From the NCBI GenBank assembly GCA_002348705.1, contig DEAU01000037.1:43603-62505 (forward strand): 18,903 nucleotides of DNA. Reading direction: 5' to 3'. This DNA comes from Candidatus Neomicrothrix sp. UBA2974 (lineage in GTDB: Bacteria; Actinomycetota; Acidimicrobiia; Acidimicrobiales; MedAcidi-G1). A program made the position numbers and the translations under genes. The notes beneath the pieces are model-generated. The model saw nothing but the letters and a program-made list of their open reading frames with translations. It was not told the origin of the DNA and did not search any database. Below are positions 6,054-13,788 of this stretch, piece after piece. Position 1 is the stretch's first letter, and each line of letters starts with the position of its first letter.

Positions 6054-7472
6054 ATGGAAAAAGGCCACGTACTGGAGTCGATGCTCGATCCAGACCTCCT
6101 GCAGTCCACTCTGGCCACCGCCATGTCTACTGGCGGCGAGTTCGCTGAGGTTTTCGTCGAGGATCGTCGGTCCACGTCAGCGGTGCTCGACGACAGGCGT
6201 ATTGAGGAGCTTTCGAGTGGTCGCGACCGGGGTGCCGGTATCCGAGTGGTTTGCGGCGAGACGACCGGTTTCGCCCACACGGCGGACCTATCGTTCTCCG
6301 GATTGCGTGCAGCCGCCGAGACAGCGTCAGCAGCGGCTAATTCCGGCGGAGGTGGTGTTCGCCAGGTCGACCTCGACAGCTCGTCGGGTCCCGCTCCAGC
6401 GTTCGTGCGGATTTTTCCCGAGGACGTGCCCAAGGCCCGAAAGGTAGCCCTGCTGGAGCAGGCGGACGACGCCGCCCGTTCTACCGGCGGGGCTATCAGT
6501 CAAGTCACGGCCCGATACGCCGACTCCCAGAGGCGGATCCAAATAGCCAATAGTGAGGGACTACTTACCGGTGACCATCAGGTTCGCAGCCTTTTCTCCG
6601 TGTCCTGTGTGGCTTCCGGCGACACCGGCCTCCAGACAGGTCGGGAATCTGTCGGACGTACGGCAGGGTTCGAGTTGTTTGATGAGGTAGACGTGCATGA
6701 CCTGGCCCGCAAGGCGGCCTCGCGGGCATTGACCAAACTCGACGCAGTTCCGGCACCCAGTGGCGAGATGCCGGTGGTGGTTGGTCCCGGCGGGGGAGGT
6801 GTTCTCTTCCACGAGGCTTGCGGCCACGGTCTAGAAGCTGACTTGGTGGCCAAGTCGGCGTCGGTATTTGCCGGGCGGCGCGGAGAGACAGTCGCTGCAC
6901 CCAGCGTGAGCCTGGTCGACGATGGCACCATGGTCGGCGAGTGGGGGCGGTTTGCTGTTGACGACGAAGGCCGGCCGGCCCAGCGCAACGTACTGATTGA
7001 GGACGGTGTGCTGACCGATTACATGTGGGACCGACTGAGGGCGGCCAGAGAGGGCCGGCAGGGTTCGGGCAACGGCCGACGACAGAGTTACCGGTTCCTA
7101 CCCATGGTGAGAATGACGAACACCTTCTTGGAGCCCGGTTCCGCCGAGCCCGCCGACATCTTGGCCGGTACTGATCACGGCGTATACGTAGCCCAACTCG
7201 GTGGCGGTCAGGTCAACACGGCTACCGGTGATTTCGTCTTTGGTATGACCGAGGCCTATCTCATTAAGGACGGTTGCCTTTCTGCTCCCATCCGCGACGG
7301 CAACCTAATAGGCAACGGTCCTGAGGTGCTGTTAGCGATTGACGCCATTGCCCACGACTTCGCCATGGGTTCGCCGGGGACCTGCGGCAAGGACGGTCAG
7401 GGGGTTCCAGTGGGGGACGGAACGCCTACGCTGCGAGTCGCCCGACTGACCGTAGGCGGAACGGCAGCCTGA
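6054..7472 (+). CDS. tldD: TldD, catalytic subunit of the TldD/TldE metalloprotease
   Basis: 472 aa from the ATG at 6054; an in-frame ATG at 6048 would add two residues but sits only 3 nt from GAGGAG, while 6054 has 9 nt. The protein carries the TldD zinc motif HEACGH (HExxxH; residues 253-258) after GPGGGGVLF. It also has the distal cysteine in GSPGTCGKDGQGVP (C444), matching the third zinc ligand known for E. coli TldD. In characterised systems the TldD/TldE heterodimer degrades unfolded peptides and trims leader peptides of microcins and other modified peptides, in the cytoplasm. tldE follows after 1 bp, so the pair is co-translated. No peptide-modification enzymes are visible nearby, suggesting a housekeeping role, although the unplaced 84-aa ORF is divergent to it. 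Confidence 0.93.
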   Translation: MEKGHVLESMLDPDLLQSTLATAMSTGGEFAEVFVEDRRSTSAVLDDRRIEELSSGRDRGAGIRVVCGETTGFAHTADLSFSGLRAAAETASAAANSGGGGVRQVDLDSSSGPAPAFVRIFPEDVPKARKVALLEQADDAARSTGGAISQVTARYADSQRRIQIANSEGLLTGDHQVRSLFSVSCVASGDTGLQTGRESVGRTAGFELFDEVDVHDLARKAASRALTKLDAVPAPSGEMPVVVGPGGGGVLFHEACGHGLEADLVAKSASVFAGRRGETVAAPSVSLVDDGTMVGEWGRFAVDDEGRPAQRNVLIEDGVLTDYMWDRLRAAREGRQGSGNGRRQSYRFLPMVRMTNTFLEPGSAEPADILAGTDHGVYVAQLGGGQVNTATGDFVFGMTEAYLIKDGCLSAPIRDGNLIGNGPEVLLAIDAIAHDFAMGSPGTCGKDGQGVPVGDGTPTLRVARLTVGGTAA

Positions 7473-7473
7473 G

Positions 7474-8859
7474 ATGGTCGCGGGTATCGACGTTCCAAAC
7501 CGGAACGGCTCGGTCGACGAGGCCGCCCTGCTCGCGATCGCGGAGCGGGTTGTTGAGATGGCGGCACCCGGCGAGCAAGTTGAGGCCGTCGTAGTTCACG
7601 AGTGCGAGACCGAGATCCGGGCCTACGAGGGCCAAGTCGAGTCGCTGACTTCTGCGGAGTCTCAGGGCGTCGGTATACGAGTTGTCCGTGACGGACGTCA
7701 AGGCTTCGCCTACGCGGGGACCCTCGCAGGTGACTCCTCCACCCAGGTACTTCAGGAGGCGCGCGACAACGTGGAGTTCGCCACGCCTGACGAGTACTGC
7801 GCCGTGGCTGAACCTGATGGGGTGCCCTTCGCCGACTTGAACTTGTATCGCCCGGAGTTGGAGGGGCATCCGACAGCCGACAAGGTCGCTATGGCCCTCG
7901 AGTTGGAGCGGCAGACTCGTGCTGCTGATTCAAGGATTACTGGGGTTGAGTCGGCTGAATACGGTGATTCGGTCGCCGTTGGCGCGGTGGCGACTACAAC
8001 CGGGATCCGATCCACCAGTCGTGAGACCGGATGTTTCTTGTCAGCCTTTGCGCTAGCCGAACAGGACGGTGAAACTCAGACCGGCTTCGGTTTTTCCCTC
8101 GGTCGTGCTCCGGGTGACCTCGATGTCGAGTTCGCCGCTTCGGAGGCCGCCGAACGTTCCACCAGGATGTTGGGAGCCACCAAGCCGGACTCAGGGCGGA
8201 TCACGGTGGTATTGGATCCGTGGGTGAGCGCCCAGTTTCTCATGATTGTTGCCGGGACACTTAGCGGCGAGGCCGTTCAGAAGGGCCGGTCACTTTTTGC
8301 CGGTCGCCTAGGGGATGAGGTAGCGGCACCTTTGCTGACACTTGTAGATGACCCAACAGACCCAGAAGCCACGTCGGCCACGGCTGCGGATGGGGAGGGT
8401 CTGGCCACCCGGCGCAATTTGCTTGTGGCCGACGGTCGGCTCGAGCGGTTCGTCCACAACAGTGAGACAGCCCGACGCGCCGGCACCGCCTCAACTGGTT
8501 CAGCCGTGCGTGGTTACTCGTCTACGCCGGGAGTCGGGGCGCGGGCCGTCAAGGTGGCTCCAGGCGAGAGCGGCCCTGCCGATCTTGTGGCCTCTATTGA
8601 CAACGGGCTTCTTATACAAGGGGTCAGCGGACTTCATTCTGGGGTTAATCCGGTTAGTGGAGATTTCTCGACCGGCGCTGAAGGTCTGAGGATCCGCGGT
8701 GGCGAATTAGCTGAGCCGGTCCGCGAATTCACGATTGCCTCCACAATCCAGAAAATGCTCTATGACCTCATCGCAGTGGGGAACGATGTCCAGTGGCTTC
8801 CAATGCGGGCCGCTGGCGTGACTCTGGTGGTTGGCGAACTGACCGTCTCTGGGCGCTAG
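7474..8859 (+). CDS. tldE: TldE/PmbA, non-catalytic partner of TldD
   Basis: 461 aa, homologous to TldD over its length: the N-terminal ETEIRAYEGQVESLTSAESQG segment corresponds to the VLDDRRIEELSSG region of TldD, and LFAGRLGDEVAAPLLTLVDD corresponds to VFAGRRGETVAAPSVSLVDD. The HExxxH position is replaced (VSAQFLMIVAGTLSGEAV), as expected for TldE/PmbA, which shapes the substrate tunnel but does not bind zinc. C-terminal landmarks are GVSGLHSGVNPVSGDFSTGAEG and the end TLVVGELTVSG. The start ATG is 1 bp after the tldD stop. uppP begins 21 bp downstream and is probably in the same transcript. Confidence 0.92.
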   Translation: MVAGIDVPNRNGSVDEAALLAIAERVVEMAAPGEQVEAVVVHECETEIRAYEGQVESLTSAESQGVGIRVVRDGRQGFAYAGTLAGDSSTQVLQEARDNVEFATPDEYCAVAEPDGVPFADLNLYRPELEGHPTADKVAMALELERQTRAADSRITGVESAEYGDSVAVGAVATTTGIRSTSRETGCFLSAFALAEQDGETQTGFGFSLGRAPGDLDVEFAASEAAERSTRMLGATKPDSGRITVVLDPWVSAQFLMIVAGTLSGEAVQKGRSLFAGRLGDEVAAPLLTLVDDPTDPEATSATAADGEGLATRRNLLVADGRLERFVHNSETARRAGTASTGSAVRGYSSTPGVGARAVKVAPGESGPADLVASIDNGLLIQGVSGLHSGVNPVSGDFSTGAEGLRIRGGELAEPVREFTIASTIQKMLYDLIAVGNDVQWLPMRAAGVTLVVGELTVSGR

Positions 8860-8880
8860 GGCGTCGGAAGGCGCTGGGTC

Positions 8881-9732
8881 TTGCCTCTCCTGCATGCGAT
8901 CTTCTTCGGCCTCGTGCAGGGACTGACCGAGTTTCTGCCCGTCTCGTCAAGCGGCCATCTATCCCTCGTGCCGTGGTTCTTTGGCTGGGATGACTTCGGT
9001 AGCGACCAAGCATTGGAAGACGCCTTTGATGTGGCACTCCACATCGGCACCTTGTTTGGTGCGGCGGCCTATCTGCGGGTTGATTTGGCCCGTTATATCG
9101 GTGCTGGCCTTCGTTGGATTCGGATAGGCGGTCCTCCCGTGGGCGATGCCCGCCTTGCCTGCCTCCTAGGCCTTACTGCGGTAATCACTGCTGCTCTGGG
9201 TTTGGTGGTGATGGCAGTTGGTGGAGATCTAGGCGATAGAACGTGGGTAGTTGCCGCAGCACTTATCGGCTTCGGTCTCCTGATGTGGGTATTCGACCGT
9301 CGGCCAGGTCTGCTACCAGGTAGTGGACCGTCTCACAAGGCGGCGACGATGGAAGACCTGACTTTCCGGAGGGCTACTTGGCTTGGGGTGGCACAGGGCT
9401 TGGCTCTTCAGCCGGGGGTGTCACGTTCTGGTGTAGTCCTGACCATGGCCCGTGGGATGGGAATGGAGCGATCCGAGGCAGCTCGATTGTCTTTTCTTAT
9501 GGGGCTTCCGGTGATTGCCGGCGCAGGTCTGGCGTCGTCCTTCAACCTGTCGGTGGCGGCCGGATGGTGGGCTCCCTTCGCTGTAGGCATGTTGGCCTCG
9601 GCGGTGAGTGGCTGGATTGCCGTCAATCTCTTGCTGCGAGTTGTGGCTAGGTCGGGTCTCGGCGGGTTTGCGGCCTACCGGGTGGCCGTCGGGGTTGTGG
9701 TGTTAGGACTTTTGATCTCTGGAGTCCGCTGA
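8881..9732 (+). CDS. uppP: Undecaprenyl-diphosphate phosphatase (BacA/UppP)
   Basis: 283 aa starting at TTG 8881, 9 nt after GGAAGG. No ATG lies near in frame, and the N-terminus then matches the family exactly. The protein recycles undecaprenyl diphosphate to the monophosphate carrier used for peptidoglycan and other wall glycans, and acts at the extracytoplasmic membrane face. Both family signatures are intact: QGLTEFLPVSSSGHL (13-27; E17, H26) and QPGVSRSGVVLTMARG (177-192; R182). There are about eight hydrophobic segments. Together with dxs (isoprenoid precursor) on the other side of tldDE it gives the region a polyprenol flavour, but the two are on opposite strands and not in one operon. 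Confidence 0.95.
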   Translation: MPLLHAIFFGLVQGLTEFLPVSSSGHLSLVPWFFGWDDFGSDQALEDAFDVALHIGTLFGAAAYLRVDLARYIGAGLRWIRIGGPPVGDARLACLLGLTAVITAALGLVVMAVGGDLGDRTWVVAAALIGFGLLMWVFDRRPGLLPGSGPSHKAATMEDLTFRRATWLGVAQGLALQPGVSRSGVVLTMARGMGMERSEAARLSFLMGLPVIAGAGLASSFNLSVAAGWWAPFAVGMLASAVSGWIAVNLLLRVVARSGLGGFAAYRVAVGVVVLGLLISGVR

Positions 9733-9740
9733 CGGACTAT

Positions 9741-9772
9741 CTCTGGCTGCAGAGTCGGGCCCCAGACGGGCC
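9741..9772. terminator. Two short hairpins between convergent uppP and fmdB-like genes
   Basis: CTCTG-GCTG-CAGAG (9741-9754) is followed closely by GGCCC-CAGAC-GGGCC (9758-9772) in the 59-bp gap between two convergent stops. The location suits a bidirectional terminator, but neither strand has a T-tract, so Rho-independent function is uncertain. Confidence 0.3.
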
Positions 9773-9791
9773 GTTGAAGTTGAGCGGTCGC

Positions 9792-10160
9792 TCAAGTCGA
9801 GGCGGCGGCAGTGCTGGCCTGGTTGCTCCCCGAGGAGGCTGCGCCGGAGGAATCTGATCCCGACGACGAGGTGCTCGATCCGACTTCCTTCTTCGAATCT
9901 GAACTGGGCGATGTCTCGGAACTCGAAGCTGAGTCGGATGAGGAGGAGGCCGTGTCTGTCTGGCGGGCTTTGGACGTTGGGCCGTGATCGTTCTTGTAGA
10001 AACCATCGCCTTTGAACGCGATACCAACGCCGCTAAATACTTTCGACACTGGGCCAGCGCAGGCTTCATCCGGACAGATCGTCAGAGCCTCATCGTTGAA
10101 CGACTGGCGGACCTCGAACTCGTCAAAACAGGACTGGCAACGGTATTGGTACGTCGGCAT
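9792..10160 (-). CDS. FmdB/CxxC-family zinc-ribbon protein with Ser-rich tail
   Basis: 122 aa. The N-terminal FmdB-type zinc ribbon is complete: MPTYQYRCQSCFDEFE gives C8 and C11, and ICPDEACAGPVSKVFS gives C29 and C34, followed by GIAFKGDGFYKND. From about residue 62 onward the protein is a low-complexity tail of Ser, Ala, Thr, Asp and Gly, likely disordered. Proteins of this family are annotated as putative regulatory proteins after the formamidase operon gene fmdB, but their biochemical role is not established. In actinobacteria such genes are commonly single, as here. It is convergent with uppP and divergent from plsY, with about 79 bp between the latter two starts. Confidence 0.88.
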   Translation of the reverse strand: MPTYQYRCQSCFDEFEVRQSFNDEALTICPDEACAGPVSKVFSGVGIAFKGDGFYKNDHGPTSKARQTDTASSSSDSASSSETSPSSDSKKEVGSSTSSSGSDSSGAASSGSNQASTAAAST

Positions 10161-10239
10161 GGGTTAGGTCGGATTCCTCGCTGCTGGGCGTGCAATAGCG
10201 TATCGGTCCGAAGGAACGGGTCGACCGGGCTAGTCGGGC

Positions 10240-10848
10240 ATGCTGGTGGCCATGGATAGGTTGTTCGGTCCTGAGGGCTGGTTACTTGTCGTCGCGGCTT
10301 ATTCGATGGGGATATTGCCCTCAGCCCATCTGGTGGCTGGACGTCGCGGAGTGGATCCAACCGCTACAGGGTCTGGTAACCCCGGTGCGACCAACGTTTA
10401 CCGGACTGCAGGGCGTTGGGCCGGCCTAATGGTTTTCGTGGCTGACGTCGGAAAGGGTGCTTTAGCGACGGGCATCGGTCTTCTGGCGGGCGATCGCTCG
10501 CTAGGTCTTGCCTGTTGGGGTGCGGCCACGCTCGGCCACGTTTTCCCGGTGACCCGTCGGTTCCGGGGGGGTAAGGGGGTGGCTACCGGCGGCGGTGGTT
10601 CGTTGGTGTTGTTCCCAGTCGTTGGCTTGGTAGTGACTGCGCTTTTTGCCTTGGTGGCGCGGGTCTCAGGTAAAGCCTCGCTTGGGTCGATCGTGATTGC
10701 CGTAGCCCTGCCGGTCGGCGTGGCGTTGACTGGTCGCGGCTGGTGCGAGTTTCTGGTGGCTGCCGGTATTGCAGCGGTTGTGTTGATGCGCCACGAGAAA
10801 AACATCCGCCGTCTGGTGGCTGGCGAGGAACGGGGCTTCGGTCGATGA
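10240..10848 (+). CDS. plsY: Glycerol-3-phosphate acyltransferase PlsY
   Basis: 202 aa from the ATG at 10240 (a second ATG at 10252 is possible; neither has a good ribosome-binding site). PlsY is a membrane enzyme that transfers acyl from acyl-phosphate to glycerol-3-phosphate, giving lysophosphatidate. The conserved cytoplasmic-loop motifs are present: GSGNPGATNVYR (44-55), GHVFPVTRRFRGGKGVAT (99-116) and RHEKNIRRLVAG (184-195), between about five hydrophobic segments. The acyl-phosphate maker PlsX is not in the window. Its stop overlaps the moeA start (ATGA), an arrangement linking lipid synthesis and molybdenum cofactor genes only by transcription, as far as can be seen. Confidence 0.94.
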   Translation: MLVAMDRLFGPEGWLLVVAAYSMGILPSAHLVAGRRGVDPTATGSGNPGATNVYRTAGRWAGLMVFVADVGKGALATGIGLLAGDRSLGLACWGAATLGHVFPVTRRFRGGKGVATGGGGSLVLFPVVGLVVTALFALVARVSGKASLGSIVIAVALPVGVALTGRGWCEFLVAAGIAAVVLMRHEKNIRRLVAGEERGFGR

Positions 10849-12050
10849 TTCCGCTAACTGAAGCGAGGGCCTACATAATCGAGCGTTGCCCGGCGCCAGT
10901 CCCGATTCAGGTCGACTTGACCGATGCCAGAGGGCTGGTTTTGGCAGCGTCGGTCTCTTCCCCGGAGGACGTGCCACCGTTCGCCAATACCGCTATGGAT
11001 GGATTTGCGCTGCGGGCGGCGGACACGGTCGGTGCTCCGGTAGATCTGGAAGTGGCCGGCACGGTGGCTGCCGGCGTAGATCCGATCGCCGAAGGAATCA
11101 CAGTGGCTGCTGGCACGGCGTCTCGAATTATGACTGGAGCGCCGATGCCGCCCGGCGCCGACGCAGTGGTCATGGTCGAGCGAACAGAAGATATCGGTGA
11201 TGACCGAATTCGGATTGAGGTGGAGGTTCCGGTCGGCAATCACGTTCGCCATCCAGGTGAGGACTTGGCAGTCGGTGACGAGGCATTTCCTGCTGGGACG
11301 ACTCTTGGTCCTGGGCACCTCGGGGTATTGGCAAGTATCGGTATTGAGCGGGTACCGGTATGGAGACGGCTCCGGGTGGGGGTGATGTCGACAGGAGACG
11401 AACTTGCAGAGGGTGCTGGTCAGTTGGCCCGTGGGCAGATTCGCGATGCCAACCGCCCGTCCTTGCTTGGCTTGCTGGGCGAAATGGGTATTGAGCCGGT
11501 CGACTTGGGCTGGGTCCCCGATGACGAGGACGCCATAGCTCAGACCCTTGTCGACGGGGTGGCAGCATGTGACGCCCTACTTACCTCGGGGGGCGTGTCG
11601 ATGGGTGACTTTGACTACGTCAAGGTTGTTTTGGACCGCATCGGTGACATGCGATGGATGCAGGTGGCCATTAAGCCGGCAAAGCCCTTGGCATTCGGCC
11701 TGGTGGACGACGTGCCGGTCTTTGGTCTTCCGGGCAATCCGGTGTCGTCGATGGTGTCGTTTGAGCTTTTTGCTCGGCCGGCGTTGCGGGCAATGGGCGG
11801 TCACACGGAACTTGATCGGAGGCGGGTGCTGGCTGTCGTCGACGGGGGTCTGTCTCGCCGCCCCGATGGAAAAGTGCACTTCGCCCGCGTACGAACAGCA
11901 GTGGTGGACGGCAGGTTTCGTGTGGTCTCGGCCGGCGGACAGGGTTCGCACCACCTTACGGCCATGGCGGCAGCCGACGGTTTGGCGGTGCTCCCTGACG
12001 GCGATGGGATAGCTGATGGTGAAGAGGTCGAGGTCATCCTGCTGTCATGA
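10845..12050 (+). CDS. moeA: Molybdopterin molybdenumtransferase MoeA
   Basis: 401 aa from the ATG at 10845, which overlaps the plsY stop by 4 nt; the frame is open upstream to 10743 inside plsY, but family proteins start at MIPLTEA. MoeA inserts molybdate into adenylylated molybdopterin. The MoeA N-terminal domain shows PPFANTAMDGFALRA (44-58) and IMTGAPMPPGADAVV (95-109). The MoaB/Mog-like domain shows STGDEL (182-187), GQIRDANRP, TSGGVSMGDFDYV (247-259) and FGLPGNPVSSMVSFE (293-307). A C-terminal beta domain ends at EVEVILLS. With moaA and moaC downstream it forms a partial Moco locus; moaD, moaE and the Mog/MoaB function are not in the window. Confidence 0.95.
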   Translation: MIPLTEARAYIIERCPAPVPIQVDLTDARGLVLAASVSSPEDVPPFANTAMDGFALRAADTVGAPVDLEVAGTVAAGVDPIAEGITVAAGTASRIMTGAPMPPGADAVVMVERTEDIGDDRIRIEVEVPVGNHVRHPGEDLAVGDEAFPAGTTLGPGHLGVLASIGIERVPVWRRLRVGVMSTGDELAEGAGQLARGQIRDANRPSLLGLLGEMGIEPVDLGWVPDDEDAIAQTLVDGVAACDALLTSGGVSMGDFDYVKVVLDRIGDMRWMQVAIKPAKPLAFGLVDDVPVFGLPGNPVSSMVSFELFARPALRAMGGHTELDRRRVLAVVDGGLSRRPDGKVHFARVRTAVVDGRFRVVSAGGQGSHHLTAMAAADGLAVLPDGDGIADGEEVEVILLS

Positions 12051-12076
12051 CCGCTGGTTGGAACCCCCCCCCGGCC

Positions 12077-12106
12077 GTGTTTCGCGCCGGATAGGCGTCG
12101 TACGCT
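12077..12106 (+). promoter_or_regulatory. Promoter region of moaA-moaC with -10 box TACGCT, leaderless
   Basis: TACGCT (12101-12106) fits TANNNT and is followed by 6 nt and the GTG start of moaA, with no Shine-Dalgarno. Just upstream, 12077-12097 carries GTGTTTCGCGCCGGATAGGCG, nearly shared with the region 3' of moaC at 13651 (GTATTTCGCGC-GATAGGCG). A run of nine C residues (12064-12072) and a 5-bp CCGGC/GCCGG dyad (12071-12075, 12086-12090) lie between moeA and this promoter. The arrangement suggests moaA has its own promoter despite following moeA by 62 bp. Confidence 0.42.
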
Positions 12107-12112
12107 AGTTGT

Positions 12113-13096
12113 GTGAACCGCTCCTTGATTGACGGCTTTGGTCGACTGCATCGTGATCTACGCATTTCGGTTACAGACCGGTGCAACTTCCGGTGCGGAT
12201 ACTGCATGCCGGCCGATGGACTTGAGTGGCTACCACGATCGGAACTGTTGACTTTTGAGGAGATCGAGCGGGTGGCCCGCCTGCTGGTTGAGCGCCACGG
12301 GATCGAAAGCATCCGCCTCACTGGCGGGGAGCCAACCGTCAGGGCCAATCTCCCAGATCTGGTCAGACGACTGGCCGCACTCGGTGTAGATCTGTCCCTA
12401 ACCACTAATGGGGCGACCCTTCGGCTACTGGCTGAGCCATTGGCCCAAGCCGGCCTAAGACGGATCAATGTTTCTCTGGACTCTCTTCGACCCGAGCGGT
12501 TCGCCGAACTCACCTTGCGTGACGAACTTCCTCGTGTCCTGGACGGTATAGAAGCGGCAATCGACGCTGGCCTCAATCCGGTGAAGGTCAATGCCGTTGT
12601 AATGCGGGGTGTCAACGACGATGAGTTGGTTGACTTTGCCCGCTTCGGACGCAACTGCGGGGTCGTGATCCGCTTCATCGAGTTCATGCCGTTGGACGCC
12701 GACGAGGCTTGGTCTGGTGGGGCCGTGGTCGGTCAGGATGAGATTCTGGAGCGGATCGGCGAGGTTTTTCCTTTGGAGCCGGTCACTCGGACCTCGGCCC
12801 CAGCAAGTCGTTTTCGCTATGTCGATGGTGCAGGAGAGATCGGCGTGGTGGCCAGCGTGACCCGCAGCTTTTGTGACTCGTGTGATCGGATCCGCCTGAC
12901 GGCGGACGGGCAGTTCCGCAACTGTCTGTTTGCTGTGGGCGAGTACGATCTCCGTTCCTTGCTGCGCTCAGGTGCCGACGACGAAGAGGTATCGACCCTG
13001 ATGGAGCAGGCGGTAGGTGCCAAGTGGGCTGGACATGGCATCGGGACGGTCGATTTCATCCGCCCTGCCCGTTCGATGTCGCAGATTGGCGGTTGA
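12113..13096 (+). CDS. moaA: GTP 3',8-cyclase MoaA (radical SAM)
   Basis: 327 aa starting at GTG 12113, chosen because it follows the -10 box by 6 nt and the protein begins with family-typical DGFGRLHRDLRISVTDRCN. It catalyses the first step of molybdenum cofactor synthesis, conversion of GTP to 3',8-cyclo-GTP, together with MoaC. The N-terminal radical-SAM cluster motif is C24-x3-C28-x2-C31 (CNFRCGYC); RLTGGEPTVR follows at 68-77. The C-terminal second 4Fe-4S site is C254-x2-C257-x13-C271 (CDSCDRIRLTADGQFRNC), and the protein ends in the functional GG tail (MSQIGG). moaC starts 2 bp after the stop, so the two enzymes of cPMP formation are translated together. Confidence 0.96.
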   Translation: MNRSLIDGFGRLHRDLRISVTDRCNFRCGYCMPADGLEWLPRSELLTFEEIERVARLLVERHGIESIRLTGGEPTVRANLPDLVRRLAALGVDLSLTTNGATLRLLAEPLAQAGLRRINVSLDSLRPERFAELTLRDELPRVLDGIEAAIDAGLNPVKVNAVVMRGVNDDELVDFARFGRNCGVVIRFIEFMPLDADEAWSGGAVVGQDEILERIGEVFPLEPVTRTSAPASRFRYVDGAGEIGVVASVTRSFCDSCDRIRLTADGQFRNCLFAVGEYDLRSLLRSGADDEEVSTLMEQAVGAKWAGHGIGTVDFIRPARSMSQIGG

Positions 13097-13098
13097 TC

Positions 13099-13611
13099 GT
13101 GCCGGTACCGGAGGACCAGGCAGCCGGCGACGGACTGGACGGATTTACCCACCTAGATCCCGCCGGCCGAGCTCGGATGGTCGACGTCGGCGGCAAGGAC
13201 GTCACCCTTCGACGGGCAGTGGCGCGAGCCGTCATCTTGGTGGAAACGGCGACCGCCGAAGCGCTGGTCACAGGTTCGGTCTCTAAAGGTGACGTTCTGG
13301 CTGTGGCACGCGTGGCTGGAATTCAGGCCGCCAAGCGGACCGCCGAAATGATCCCGATGTGTCACCCAATTAGGTTGAGTTCGGTCACCGTCGATCTGGT
13401 GGTGGGAGAGGACCGGGTAGACGTGGAGGCCGTCGTCGAGGCGTTGGACCGGACAGGTGTCGAGATGGAGGCGCTGACCGCCTGCGCCATGGCCGCTCTC
13501 ACCGTCTACGACATGTGTAAGGCACTGGACCGGTCAATGGTTGTCGAGACCCTTCGCCTCGAAGAGAAGTCGGGTGGCCGGTCGGGGAACTGGGAGCGTT
13601 CTAGCACCTGA
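13099..13611 (+). CDS. moaC: Cyclic pyranopterin monophosphate synthase MoaC
   Basis: 170 aa from GTG 13099, 2 bp after moaA; an in-frame ATG at 13024 would add 25 residues of moaA-antiphase sequence and is not family-like. MoaC turns 3',8-cyclo-GTP into cPMP. Conserved parts are FTHLDPAGRARMVDVGGKDVT at the start, GDVLAVARVAGIQAAKRT (64-81), EMIPMCHPIRL (83-93) and GVEMEALTACAMAALTVYDMCKALD (120-144), including the catalytic lysine region (K141). The C-terminus (EEKSGGRSGNWERSST) is typical. A strong hairpin starts at the base after the stop codon. Confidence 0.95.
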   Translation: MPVPEDQAAGDGLDGFTHLDPAGRARMVDVGGKDVTLRRAVARAVILVETATAEALVTGSVSKGDVLAVARVAGIQAAKRTAEMIPMCHPIRLSSVTVDLVVGEDRVDVEAVVEALDRTGVEMEALTACAMAALTVYDMCKALDRSMVVETLRLEEKSGGRSGNWERSST

Positions 13612-13645
13612 CAGAGGTTGTCTAGCGACCTACGACCACCCTCTG
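13612..13645 (+). terminator. Hairpin directly after moaC, candidate terminator
   Basis: CAGAGG (13612-13617) pairs with CCTCTG (13640-13645), and the stem continues with a bulge and GTC/GAC (13620-13622 with 13634-13636), leaving an 11-nt loop. It begins one base after the TGA. The following ACTGTATTT is only weakly T-rich. Position and stem strength favour a transcription terminator for moaA-moaC. Confidence 0.5.
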
Positions 13646-13654
13646 AGACTGTAT

Positions 13655-13692
13655 TTCGCGCGATAGGCGCGAATATTCGCGCTCTAAGCGCG
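13655..13692. repeat. Three interleaved GC-rich inverted repeats (palindrome cluster)
   Basis: The order is TTCGCGC (13655-13661), 5 nt, GCGCGAA (13667-13673), TA, TTCGCGC (13676-13682), 5 nt, GCGCG (13688-13692). The middle arms form a perfect 16-bp palindrome, GCGCGAATATTCGCGC (13667-13682). The outer arms can also fold as two tandem hairpins, each with a 5-nt loop. The cluster sits 97 bp upstream of the SepX-like start and 10 bp after the moaC hairpin. It could be an operator with adjoining half-sites, or a structured RNA. The rest of the moaC to SepX-like gap (13693-13788) shows a single DnaA-box-like sequence and nothing else I can interpret. Confidence 0.6.
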
Positions 13693-13788
13693 TAGTCATC
13701 CACCATTTCCCAGTGCAGCCGCACTACTTTGCCGAATTATCCACAGGGAGCCGAGCGGAGGACGGTGGACGATGAGTGGGGCTAGGGG

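Noticed and set aside
5840..6433. 197-aa minus-strand frame opposite tldD
   Set aside because: Mostly antisense to the strongly supported tldD; Pro/Ser/Arg-rich shadow.
12064..12072. Run of nine C residues before moaA
   Set aside because: Lies between genes, upstream of the promoter; no frame depends on it, so phase variation is not supported.
13737..13745. Perfect DnaA-box sequence TTATCCACA
   Set aside because: Only one copy, no cluster, no AT-rich region and no dnaA/dnaN nearby; roughly a one-in-seven chance event in a window of this length.
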